From Variovorax davisae (lineage in GTDB: Bacteria > Pseudomonadota > Gammaproteobacteria > Burkholderiales > Burkholderiaceae_C): 64,000 nucleotides of DNA. A program made the position numbers and the translations under genes. The DNA lies in the NCBI RefSeq assembly GCF_030316845.1, contig NZ_JASZYS010000012.1, positions 181,480-245,479 on the forward strand, written 5' to 3'. Shown piece after piece: positions 25,110 to 33,156 of the stretch. The notes under the pieces are model-generated. The model had not been told where the DNA came from and did not search any database. It saw only the letters and a list, made by a program, of their open reading frames with translations. Position 1 is the first letter of the stretch; each line of letters starts with the position of its first letter.

Positions 25110-26126
25110 ATGCCCACCAACAGACAACAGATCCTCGACAACCGCCCCGAAGGCGAAGCCGTCGCCGGCAACTTCAAGCTCGTCAGCACCGAGACACCGG
25201 CGCTGAAGGACAACCAGGTGCTGGTGCGCCACCACTACATGAGCCTCGACCCCTACATGCGCGGCCGCATGAACGACGCCAAGAGCTATGCCCAGCCGCA
25301 GCCGCTGGGGCAGGTGATGCAGGGCGGCACGGTCGGCGAGGTGGTCGAGAGCCAGCACCCCAAGTACGCCGCGGGCGACAAGGTGGTCGGCTTCGGCGGC
25401 TGGCAGGAATACAGCGTGGTCGACGCCTCGCAGCCCGGCGCGCTCAAGAAGGTCGACACCACGCACGTGCCGCTGTCGCACTATCTGGGCGCGGTCGGCA
25501 TGCCGGGCGTCACGGCCTGGTACGGCCTGGTGAAGATCATCGCGCCGAAGGCCGGCGAGACCGTGGTCATCACCGCCGCCAGCGGCGCCGTCGGCAGCGC
25601 CTTCGGTGCGCTGGCCAAGGCCCGCGGCTGCCGCGTGGTCGGCATCGCCGGCGGCCCCGACAAGTGCAAGTACGTCACCGACGAGCTCGGCTTCGACGCC
25701 TGCATCGACTACCGCCAGCATCCGGACGTCAAGAGCATGAGCGCGGCCCTGAAGGAAGCCTGCCCGAAGGGCATCGACGGCTACTTCGAGAACGTCGGCG
25801 GCTACATCTTCGATGCGGTGCTGCTGCGCACCAACGCCTTCGCCCGCATCGCGCTGTGCGGCATGATCGCGGGCTACGACGGCCAGCCGCTGCCGCTCGC
25901 CAACCCGGCGCTGTTCCTGGTCAACCGGCTCAAGCTCGAGGGCTTCATCGTCAGCGAGCACATGGAAGTCTGGCCCGAGGCGCTGGCCGAACTGGGCGCG
26001 CTGGTCGCCAGCGGCAAGCTGCGGCCGCGCGAGTCGGTCGCCCAGGGCATCGAGGCGGCGCCCGAGGCCTTCCTCGGCCTGCTGAAGGGCCGGAACTTCG
26101 GCAAGCAGCTGGTCAAGCTGATCTGA
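25110..26126 (+). CDS. NADP-dependent medium-chain oxidoreductase (CurA/zinc-independent MDR)
   Basis: A 338-residue zinc-free medium-chain dehydrogenase/reductase. N-terminal stretches HHYMSLDPYMRGRMNDAKSY and PLGQVMQGGTVGEVVES match the CurA/leukotriene B4 dehydrogenase group. The nucleotide site is VVITAASGAVGSAFGALAKA with GIAGGPDKCKYVTDELGF after it. The substrate lobe contains GYFENVGGYIFDAVLLRTNA and ALCGMIAGYDG. Such enzymes reduce alpha,beta-double bonds of ketones, aldehydes or enoyl compounds with NADPH. The gene lies 22 bases after the thioesterase. It probably removes an unsaturated intermediate, exact substrate unknown. Confidence 0.92.
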   Translation: MPTNRQQILDNRPEGEAVAGNFKLVSTETPALKDNQVLVRHHYMSLDPYMRGRMNDAKSYAQPQPLGQVMQGGTVGEVVESQHPKYAAGDKVVGFGGWQEYSVVDASQPGALKKVDTTHVPLSHYLGAVGMPGVTAWYGLVKIIAPKAGETVVITAASGAVGSAFGALAKARGCRVVGIAGGPDKCKYVTDELGFDACIDYRQHPDVKSMSAALKEACPKGIDGYFENVGGYIFDAVLLRTNAFARIALCGMIAGYDGQPLPLANPALFLVNRLKLEGFIVSEHMEVWPEALAELGALVASGKLRPRESVAQGIEAAPEAFLGLLKGRNFGKQLVKLI

Positions 26127-26148
26127 ACGCAGCCACAGGGAGCCGGCC

Positions 26149-27789
26149 ATGGACAGCACGCACGAGGTCTTCAACCAGCCGGCGCCGCTCACCGGCTACA
26201 ACCTGTTCGATACCAACCGGCCGCTGGCCGACGCGCTGAAGCACAACGCGCCGCAGCTGCAGCTGGATCCGCTGCGCAGCCTCGGCGCCGAGATCGGCAG
26301 CATCGGGATGCAGACCCATGCGCGGCTGGCCAACATCCACCCGCCGGTGCTCCACACCCACGACCGCTTCGGCCGCCGCATCGACGAGGTGGAGTTCCAC
26401 CCGAGCTACCACGCGCTGATGACGGCCGCGGTCGGCGCCGGCCTGCACGGCGCGCCCTGGACGGGCGAATCGCAGTCGCCGCATGTCGAGCGCGCGGCCG
26501 GCTTCATGCTGTTCACCGAACTCGAGCCTTCGATGCTGTGCCCGATCTCGATGAGCTACGCCGTCACGCCCGCGTTGCGCAGCAACGGCGGCGTGTACGC
26601 CGACTGGGGGCCGAAGCTCGCGAGCCGCTGGTACGACCCGGCGCTCAGGCTGTGGCGCGACAAGCCCGGCCTCACGATGGGCATGGGCATGACCGAAAAG
26701 CAGGGCGGCTCGGACGTCCGCGCCAACACCACGCAGGCCGTGCACACCGGCAGCGACGGCTGGGGCGAGCGCTACGCGATCACCGGCCACAAGTGGTTCT
26801 TCTCGGCGCCGATGTGCGACGCCTTCCTGATCCTTGCGCAGGCGCCGGCCGGACTGTCGTGCTTCTTCCTGCCGCGCGTGCTGCCCGACGGCAGCCGCAA
26901 CGAGATCCGCATCCAGCGCCTGAAGGACAAGCTCGGCAACAAGGCCAATGCCAGCTCCGAGGTCGAGTTCCATGGCGCCAGCGCCTGGCTGGTGGGCGAG
27001 GAGGGGCGCGGCATTCCGCAGATCCTCGAGATGGGCACCATGACCCGGCTCGATTGCGCGCTCGGCACCAGCGGCCTGATGCGCCAGGCCCTGAGCCTGG
27101 CGCTGAACCACACGGCGCAGCGCCAGGCCTTCGGCCGGCCGCTGATCGAACAGCCGCTGATGAAGAACGTGCTGGCCGACCTGGCGCTCGAAAGCGAAGC
27201 CGCGACCGCGCTGGCGATCCGCCTGGCGCGCGCCTTCGACCACGCGGGCGACGAACACGAGCGCCTGATGGCCCGGCTGCTGACGCCGGTGGCCAAATTC
27301 TGGATCTGCAAGCGCGGCAGCCATTTCGCCCAGGAGGCGATGGAATGCCTGGGCGGCAACGGCTTCGTGGAAGAGGGCGGCGAGGGCGTGATGGCACGCG
27401 TGTATCGCGAGATGCCGCTCAATTCGATCTGGGAGGGCGCCGGCAACATCATGGCGCTCGACCTGCTGCGCGGCCTGCGCAAGGGCGATGCGGTCGCCGC
27501 GCTGGCGCAGGAACTGGCGCCGGCGCGCGGCAGCGATGCCGCGCTCGACCGGCTGGCCGATGCGCTGCCGGCGCGGATCGAGGCCATGGCGACCGAGGTC
27601 GAAGCCCGCCGGCTGGCGCAGGACGTGGCCCTCGCGGTGCAGGCCGCGCTGCTGGTGCAGACCGCGCCGCCGGCCATGGTCGGCGGCTTCTGCGCCTCGC
27701 GCCTGGGCGGCGACTGGGGCCATGCCTTCGGCACGCTCGGCGCCGGCGTCGACCTCGATGCGATCATTTCCCGCGCGCGGCCCCAGTGA
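26149..27789 (+). CDS. Acyl-CoA dehydrogenase, AidB-like
   Basis: A 546-residue flavoprotein of the AidB branch. Its N-terminus has the AidB-type extension (FNQPAPLTGYNLFDTNRPLA, HARLANIHPPVLHTHDRFGR, RIDEVEFHPSYHALM). Core motifs are LTMGMGMTEKQGGSDVRANT, ITGHKWFFSAPMCDAFLILA, IQRLKDKLGNKANASSEVEF and ECLGGNGFVEEGGEGVMARV. The C-terminal site reads NSIWEGAGNIMALDLLRGL, with Glu at the catalytic base position. E. coli AidB is linked to alkylation defence, while other family members are true dehydrogenases of branched acyl-CoA. Its place in a catabolic block 22 bases after the CurA-like gene favours the latter, but I cannot exclude a protective role. Confidence 0.92.
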   Translation: MDSTHEVFNQPAPLTGYNLFDTNRPLADALKHNAPQLQLDPLRSLGAEIGSIGMQTHARLANIHPPVLHTHDRFGRRIDEVEFHPSYHALMTAAVGAGLHGAPWTGESQSPHVERAAGFMLFTELEPSMLCPISMSYAVTPALRSNGGVYADWGPKLASRWYDPALRLWRDKPGLTMGMGMTEKQGGSDVRANTTQAVHTGSDGWGERYAITGHKWFFSAPMCDAFLILAQAPAGLSCFFLPRVLPDGSRNEIRIQRLKDKLGNKANASSEVEFHGASAWLVGEEGRGIPQILEMGTMTRLDCALGTSGLMRQALSLALNHTAQRQAFGRPLIEQPLMKNVLADLALESEAATALAIRLARAFDHAGDEHERLMARLLTPVAKFWICKRGSHFAQEAMECLGGNGFVEEGGEGVMARVYREMPLNSIWEGAGNIMALDLLRGLRKGDAVAALAQELAPARGSDAALDRLADALPARIEAMATEVEARRLAQDVALAVQAALLVQTAPPAMVGGFCASRLGGDWGHAFGTLGAGVDLDAIISRARPQ

Positions 27790-27811
27790 CGGCGCATTCT
27801 CGAAAGACCCC

Positions 27812-28750
27812 ATGGCAGACCTGATCCTCCACCACTACGCCACCTCGCCTTTCTCGGAGAAGCTGCGGCTGATCCTCGGCTACAAGAAGCTGGCCTGGAA
27901 GTCCGTGATCATTCCGCAGATCGCGCCCAAGCCCGACCTGGTCGCGCTCACCGGCGGCTACCGCCGCACGCCGGTGCTGCAGATTGGCGCCGACATCTAC
28001 TGCGACACGGCGCTGATCTGCGACGTGCTCGAACACCTGGCGCCGCTGCCGTCGATCTACCCGGAGCCGGGCAAGGGCCTGGCGCGGGTGCTCGCGCAAT
28101 GGGCCGACAGCACGCTGTTCTGGGCCGCGATGGCCTACAACTTCAGCCCCAAGGGCGCGGCCGACATGTTCGGCAAGGCGCCGCCGGAGCTGGCCAAGGC
28201 CTTCACCGAAGACCGCCGCGCGATGAGCGGCAACATGGTGCGGCTGCGGCCGGCGGACGCCGCCGCGGCCTACAAGTCGTACCTGCGGCGGCTGTCCGAC
28301 ATGCTCGACGACACCGACTACCTGCTCGGCGCCTTCCCCACCGTGGCCGACTTCGCCTGCTACCACCCGCTGTGGTTCACGCGCAAGCGCACGCCCTCGA
28401 TGGCCGGCATCCTGCAATTGACGCCCGCCGTGGGCGACTGGATGGACCGCATGGCGGCCATCGGCCACGGCACGATGCAGGTCTTCGATGCCGCCCGGGC
28501 GATCGAGGTGGCGGCCGCGTCGACGCCCCACACGCTGCTGTCCGACAGCACCTTCCAGGACGAGCACGGCCTCGCGCTCGGCACGCCTGTCACGATCGCC
28601 GCCGAGAGCTTCGGGCCCGAGACCACCGAGGGCGACCTGGTCGCCGCCACCCGCACCCACTACACGCTGCGGCGCACCGATCCGCGCGCGGGCACGGTGC
28701 ACGTGCACTTTCCGCGCATCGGGTATGTGTTGAAGGCGCTGTCCCCCTGA
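27812..28750 (+). CDS. Glutathione S-transferase family protein with C-terminal beta-rich extension
   Basis: A 312-residue protein. Residues 1-80 form a thioredoxin-like GST domain (LILHHYATSPFSEKLRLILG and GGYRRTPVLQIGADIYCDTA). Residues 85-220 form the helical domain (LADFACYHPLWFTRK-type stretch seen as TVADFACYHPLWFTRKRTPS). Ordinary GSTs end near residue 215; here about 90 more residues follow (TFQDEHGLALGTPVTIAAES, FGPETTEGDLVAATRTHYTL, VHVHFPRIGYVL) and look like a small beta domain. It lies 22 bases after the AidB-like gene. A role in handling an electrophilic intermediate of the pathway is possible. The extension is found in some proteobacterial GSTs but I know no function for it. 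Confidence 0.88.
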   Translation: MADLILHHYATSPFSEKLRLILGYKKLAWKSVIIPQIAPKPDLVALTGGYRRTPVLQIGADIYCDTALICDVLEHLAPLPSIYPEPGKGLARVLAQWADSTLFWAAMAYNFSPKGAADMFGKAPPELAKAFTEDRRAMSGNMVRLRPADAAAAYKSYLRRLSDMLDDTDYLLGAFPTVADFACYHPLWFTRKRTPSMAGILQLTPAVGDWMDRMAAIGHGTMQVFDAARAIEVAAASTPHTLLSDSTFQDEHGLALGTPVTIAAESFGPETTEGDLVAATRTHYTLRRTDPRAGTVHVHFPRIGYVLKALSP

Positions 28751-28840
28751 GCGGGAAGCACCTTCGCGACTGCGATCGCGCCGGTTTCGTATTTCAATAG
28801 CGCCTCACCGCCAACACCAGAGACGAAAGGACACGCGCAA

Positions 28841-29746
28841 ATGATCCAGGACTTCAAGGGCACGACGGCCGTTCTCACCGGCGCCGGCTCCGGCTTCGGC
28901 CTCGAATGCGCGCGCATCGGCGCGGCCCGCGGCATGAACCTCGTGCTGGTCGACGTGCAGCAGGATGCGCTCGACCGGGCGCAGGCCGAAATGGAAGCCG
29001 CCGGCGCGCAGGTGCTGGCGCGCAAGGTCGACGTCGCCGACGCGGCCCAGATGGACGCCCTCGCCCAGGCGGTGCAGCAGCGCTTCGGCGCACCGCACTT
29101 CGTCTTCAACAACGCCGGCGTGGGTGCCGGCGGCCTGGTGTGGGAGAACAGCGTCGCCGACTGGGAATGGGTGCTCGGCGTCGACCTGTGGGGCGTGGTG
29201 CACGGCGTGCGCCTGTTCACGCCGATGATGCTCGAAGCGGCGGCGAAGGACCCGGCGTACCGCGGCCACATCGTCAACACCGCCAGCATGGCGGGCCTGC
29301 TGACGCCGCCCAACATGGGCATCTACAACGCCGCCAAGGCCGCGGTCGTGAGCCTCACCGAGACGCTCTACCAGGACCTGAAGCTGGTCACCGACCAGGT
29401 CGGCGCCAGCCTGCTGTGCCCGTACTTCGTGCCCACCGGCATCACCCAGAGCGAACGCAACCGCCCGGGCGCGCTGGCCGGCGGCGAACTCACCAGGAGC
29501 CAGCTGATCGGCCAGGCGATGAGCAACAAGGCGGTCAGCAGCGGCAAGGTCAGCGCCGCCGAGGTCGCCCAGATGGTGTTCGATGCGATCAGCGCCAACC
29601 AGTTCTACGTCTTCAGCCACCCGAAGGCGCTCGGCAACGTGAAGAGCCGGATGGAGAACATCGTGTCGATCACCAACCCGGCCGACCCCTTCCTGGAGCG
29701 GCCCGAGATCGGCATCAAGCTGCGCGAGCAGCTGCGTGCCGGTTGA
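28841..29746 (+). CDS. Short-chain dehydrogenase/reductase (SDR)
   Basis: A 301-residue classical SDR with an extended C-terminus. The cofactor motif is VLTGAGSGFGLECARIGAAR, the second motif VFNNAGVGAGG, and the catalytic residues are in VNTASMAGLLTPPN and IYNAAKAAVVSLTETLYQDL. The residue after strand 2 is Asp in VLVDVQQDALDRA, which favours NAD(H). The C-terminal 60 residues (AEVAQMVFDAISANQFYVFS, HPKALGNVKSRMENIV) are typical of SDRs acting on larger lipophilic alcohols or ketones. It closes the catabolic block. Its stop abuts the stop of the convergent permease with no spacer. Confidence 0.91.
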   Translation: MIQDFKGTTAVLTGAGSGFGLECARIGAARGMNLVLVDVQQDALDRAQAEMEAAGAQVLARKVDVADAAQMDALAQAVQQRFGAPHFVFNNAGVGAGGLVWENSVADWEWVLGVDLWGVVHGVRLFTPMMLEAAAKDPAYRGHIVNTASMAGLLTPPNMGIYNAAKAAVVSLTETLYQDLKLVTDQVGASLLCPYFVPTGITQSERNRPGALAGGELTRSQLIGQAMSNKAVSSGKVSAAEVAQMVFDAISANQFYVFSHPKALGNVKSRMENIVSITNPADPFLERPEIGIKLREQLRAG

Positions 29747-31570
29747 TCAGGGCGGCAGCAGCCAAGGCACGAGGAGCACGCTCACGGCCCCCACCATCAC
29801 CGCGAGCGGCAGGCCGATCTTGACGAAATCGCCGAAGCCGTAGTTGCCGGCGGTGCTGACCAGCGTGTTGACGGGCGACGAGATCGGCGTCATGAAGCCG
29901 GCCGACGCGGCCAGCGCCACCATCATCGCGAACGGGTAGGGCGATGCGTCGAGGTGCTTGGCCAGCGCCAGCGCCACCGGCGCCATCAGCACCGCGGTGG
30001 CGGTGTTCGCGATCACCAGGCCGATCAGCGAACACAGCACGAAAAGACAGGCCAGCACCGGACGGATGCCGTAGCCGCCCACCAGCGCCAGCAGGCCGTC
30101 GGCCGCCAGGTCGATGCCGCCGGTGCGCTGCAGCGCCAGCGAGAAGGGCAGCATGCCGACGATCAGGATCAGGCTGCGCCAGTGGATCGCCCGGTAGGCC
30201 GAGTCCAGGTCGATGCAGCGGAACAGGCCCATCAGCAGGCAGCCGATGATCGCCGCCTGCACATTGGGGATCGCCCCCGACAGCATCAGACCGATCACCA
30301 GCAGCAGGCAGAACACCGCGTGCGGCGCCCGGCGCGGCGCCGGCAGCAGCGCCCCGCCTTCCTGGGGCAGGCTCAGGCCGACCAGGTCGTGGCCGTCGGT
30401 CTGCAGGGCGCGGATGGCTTGCCACGGCCCGACCAGCAGCAGCGTGTCGCCGACCTTGAGGCGCGCGCTTTCCAGGCCGTGTGCGTGGGTGACCCGGCCG
30501 CGCCGCAGGCCCACCACCGTCAGGCCGTGCTGCGCCAGCAGGCGCGATTCGCTGCCGCTGGTGCCGACCAGCGTCGAGTCGACCGGGATCACCGCCTCGG
30601 CCATGCCGACGTCGCGCGACTGGTCGGTGAAGTAGGCGCCGGAGAGCGGCAGCCGGAGCAGCGCGTAGCGCTCGCACAGGGCCGGGACGTCGAAGGTCTT
30701 CGACTCGACGTCGAGCAGCAGGATGTCGCCGGCCCGGATCTCGGTGTCGGCCGAGACCCGCAACACCTCGCGCCGCAGCGTGTGCTGGCGCTCGAGCGCG
30801 ATCACATGGGCATCGGCGGCCGCGCCGAGTCCGAGGCCTTCGAGGCTGCGCCCGACCAGCGGCGAATCGGGCTGCACGGCGAGGCGGAAGGCCCGGTCGT
30901 GCAGTTTGTACTGGTCCACCCAGTCGTTCAGGCTCGGCCGGCCGCCGCCCGGCGCGCTGCTGTCGCTGCGCAGGCGCCGCCGGGCCACCGCCATGTAGGC
31001 GATCGCGAGCAGCAGCACCGGCACGCCGATCGGCGTGATGGTGAAGAAGCCGAAGCCGGCGGCCCCGTGGCGCATCAGCTCGCTGTTCACGATCAGGTTG
31101 GGCGTGGTCGCCACCAGGGTCATCATGCCGCTGATCAGTCCCGCCACGCTCACCGGCATCAGCAGCTGGCCGGCCGCGATGCCGGTCTGCTGCGCGATGC
31201 GAATCACGATCGGAATGAAGATCGCGACCACGGCGGTGGAACTCATGAACGAACCCATCAGGCCGACCGCCAGCATCAGCAGCGCCAGCAGGCGGGTCTC
31301 GCTGCGGCCGCCGTGCTTCACCAGCCAGTCGCCCACATGCTGGGCCACGCCGGTGCGCACCAGGCCTTCGCCGAGCACGAACAGGGCGGCGACCAGCACG
31401 ATGTTGGGATCGGAAAAGCCCGCCAGCGCCTCGTTGATGTCGATGATGCCGGTCATGGGCAGCAGCACGATCATGATCAGCGCCACGGCGTCCAGGCGCG
31501 GCCGGCCCGAGACGAACATGGCGATCGCGACGCCCAGCAGGACGAGCACCTGGACCAGCTCAGACGACAT
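29747..31570 (-). CDS. SLC13-type (DASS/CitMHS) permease with two central RCK_C-like domains
   Basis: A 607-residue inner-membrane transporter of the divalent anion:sodium/citrate-like group. The start at 31570 (MSSELVQVLVLLGVAIAMFV) begins directly in the first helix. Membrane halves flank a soluble centre: residues 1-190 (AGFSDPNIVLVAALFVLGEG, SSTAVVAIFIPIVIRIA, LVATTPNLIVNSELMRHGA) and about 400-607 (GIDLAADGLLALVGG, VIANTATAVLMAPVALALAK, MTPISSPVNTLVSTAGNYGF). Residues about 215-380 hold two TrkA_C-like repeats (PLVGRSLEGLGLGAAADAHV and LVGTSGSESRLLAQHGLTVV). The NTP/SPVN-type hairpins bind the anion in relatives. Substrates may be sulfate, dicarboxylate or similar. Confidence 0.9.
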   Translation of the reverse strand: MSSELVQVLVLLGVAIAMFVSGRPRLDAVALIMIVLLPMTGIIDINEALAGFSDPNIVLVAALFVLGEGLVRTGVAQHVGDWLVKHGGRSETRLLALLMLAVGLMGSFMSSTAVVAIFIPIVIRIAQQTGIAAGQLLMPVSVAGLISGMMTLVATTPNLIVNSELMRHGAAGFGFFTITPIGVPVLLLAIAYMAVARRRLRSDSSAPGGGRPSLNDWVDQYKLHDRAFRLAVQPDSPLVGRSLEGLGLGAAADAHVIALERQHTLRREVLRVSADTEIRAGDILLLDVESKTFDVPALCERYALLRLPLSGAYFTDQSRDVGMAEAVIPVDSTLVGTSGSESRLLAQHGLTVVGLRRGRVTHAHGLESARLKVGDTLLLVGPWQAIRALQTDGHDLVGLSLPQEGGALLPAPRRAPHAVFCLLLVIGLMLSGAIPNVQAAIIGCLLMGLFRCIDLDSAYRAIHWRSLILIVGMLPFSLALQRTGGIDLAADGLLALVGGYGIRPVLACLFVLCSLIGLVIANTATAVLMAPVALALAKHLDASPYPFAMMVALAASAGFMTPISSPVNTLVSTAGNYGFGDFVKIGLPLAVMVGAVSVLLVPWLLPP

Positions 31571-31643
31571 GGGAGAACCCGCAAGGATGAGAGACCGGAT
31601 TCTGCGTGATCCGGCCCCGCAATCCCGCAACCCGATGCGGGGC

Positions 31644-31671
31644 TTGGCGGCCGCGCAGGAATGCATATACT
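31644..31671 (+). promoter_or_regulatory. Sigma70-like promoter of the DUF1428 gene
   Basis: TTGGCG (31644-31649) and TATACT (31666-31671) are 16 bases apart, pointing to the DUF1428 gene. Its AAGGAG at 31707-31712 gives a normal leader of about 40 bases. Confidence 0.55.
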
Positions 31672-31685
31672 GAACCACGCGGTTC
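31672..31685. promoter_or_regulatory. Inverted repeat at the transcription start of the DUF1428 gene
   Basis: gaacc-acgc-ggttc lies immediately downstream of the -10 box, where a repressor would block transcription. No adjacent regulator gene is obvious. Confidence 0.35.
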
Positions 31686-31719
31686 TGTTTATGTTCGATC
31701 CACACCAAGGAGTCCTGGC

Positions 31720-32079
31720 ATGGCCTATGTCGACGGCTACGTGCTTCCCCTCAAGAAGGACAAGATCGATGCCTACCGCCAGATGGCGGCGCTGGCGGGA
31801 TCGGTCTGGCGCGAGCACGGCGCGCTCGAATACCGCGAGTGGATCGCCGAGGACGTGAAGGCCGGCGAGCACACGTCTTTCCCGCAGGCCGTCCAGTTGA
31901 AGGACGACGAGATCGTGGTGTTCTCGTGGATCGTCTTCGAGTCGCGCGACCACCGTGACGAAGTCAACGCCAAGGCGATGAGCGACCCGCGCCTGGCCGG
32001 CATGATGAATCCGGCCGAGATGCCGTTCGATGGCAAGCGGATGTTCTGGGGCGGCTTCGAGCCTCTGGTCGCGCTTTAG
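31720..32079 (+). CDS. DUF1428 (YbaA-like) protein
   Basis: A 119-residue protein starting MAYVDGYVLPLKKDKIDAYR, the hallmark of the DUF1428/YbaA family. Other conserved stretches are YREWIAEDVKAGEHTSFPQA, VFSWIVFESRDHRDEVNAKA, NPAEMPFDGKRMFWGGFEPL. The fold is a ferredoxin-like dimeric barrel; its biological role is not known. It is expressed from its own promoter with a palindrome over the start site and a good ribosome-binding site (AAGGAG, 7 bases before ATG). The stop overlaps the stop of the convergent aldo/keto reductase by a few bases. Confidence 0.93.
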   Translation: MAYVDGYVLPLKKDKIDAYRQMAALAGSVWREHGALEYREWIAEDVKAGEHTSFPQAVQLKDDEIVVFSWIVFESRDHRDEVNAKAMSDPRLAGMMNPAEMPFDGKRMFWGGFEPLVAL

Positions 32080-33116
32080 CGCGGCTGCACGGCGACCGGG
32101 CTGCGCTCGGCGAACTGGCCGTTCCAGTAAGGGTAGTAGGGGTAGGGCGGCGTCGTGGCGCTGGCGGCATCGAGCCGTGCGATCTGGTCGGCCGTGAGCT
32201 CCCAGCCCAGCGCGCCGAGGTTCTGCCTGAGCTGCGCCTCGTCGCGCGCGCCGATCAGCACCGAGGACACGGTCGGCCGGCGCAGCAGCCAGTTGAGCGC
32301 GATCTGCGGCAGCGTCTTGCCGGTTTCCTCGGCCACCCGGTCCATTGCGTCGACCACGCGGTAGAGGCGCTCGTCGTCCACCGGCGGCGCGAAGCCGGCG
32401 GTGTCGTTCAGTCGGCTGGCCGCCGGCAAGGGTTGTCCGCGCCGGATCTTGCCGGTCAGGCGGCCCCAGCCGAGCGGGCTCCAGACGATCGCACCGACGC
32501 CCTGGTCGAGCCCGAGCGGCATCAGCTCCCATTCGTAGTCGCGGCCGACCAGCGAGTAGTAGGCCTGGTTGGCGACATAGCGCGACAGCCCGAGCCGATC
32601 GGAGGCCGCCAGCGACTTCATCAGCTGCCAGCCCGAGAAATTCGACGCGCCGATGTAGCGCACCTTGCCGGCGCGGACCAGGTCGTCGAGGGTGCGCAGC
32701 ACCTGCTCGACCGGCGTCATGGCGTCGAAGGCATGCAGTTGCAGCAGGTCGATGGTGTCGGTGCCCAGACGCCGCAGCGCGGCATCGACGCCCTGGACCA
32801 GATGATGGCGCGAGGCGCCGACGTCGTTCGGTCCGTCGCCCGCGCGCAGCGCCAGCTTGGTCGACAGGATGACCTTGTCGCGCCGGCCCTGGATGGCCGC
32901 GCCGAGGATCGATTCGGACGCCCCGCTCGAGTAGACGTCGGCGCTGTCGAACAGGTTGACACCGGCGTCAAGGCAGATGTCGACGATGCGGCGGGCGCCG
33001 GCGACATCGGTGTTGCCCCAGGCGCTGAACAGCGGCCCCTCGCCGCCGAAGGTGCCGGCGCCGAAGCCGAGGGCCGGGACCTTGAAGCCCGATTGGCCGA
33101 GATAGCGGTATTCCAT
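32076..33116 (-). CDS. Aldo/keto reductase
   Basis: A 346-residue NADPH-dependent oxidoreductase with a TIM-barrel fold. It starts MEYRYLGQSGFKVPALGFGA. The catalytic Asp and Tyr are in GVNLFDSADVYSSGASESIL, the Lys in VILSTKLALRAG and the His in DLLQLHAFDAMTPVEQVL. The cofactor-binding stretch is SVLIGARDEAQLRQNLGALG. Length and motifs fit the AKR11/12-like general-stress/YajO type. It is transcribed with the MFS gene lying 40 bases upstream, whose expression is probably set by the divergent LysR-type gene. The substrate, an aldehyde or ketone, is unknown. Confidence 0.94.
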   Translation of the reverse strand: MEYRYLGQSGFKVPALGFGAGTFGGEGPLFSAWGNTDVAGARRIVDICLDAGVNLFDSADVYSSGASESILGAAIQGRRDKVILSTKLALRAGDGPNDVGASRHHLVQGVDAALRRLGTDTIDLLQLHAFDAMTPVEQVLRTLDDLVRAGKVRYIGASNFSGWQLMKSLAASDRLGLSRYVANQAYYSLVGRDYEWELMPLGLDQGVGAIVWSPLGWGRLTGKIRRGQPLPAASRLNDTAGFAPPVDDERLYRVVDAMDRVAEETGKTLPQIALNWLLRRPTVSSVLIGARDEAQLRQNLGALGWELTADQIARLDAASATTPPYPYYPYWNGQFAERSPVAVQPR

Positions 33117-33156
33117 GATGTGTCCTTGTCCGTGTGATGTGGAAGGGTGGCGTGGT

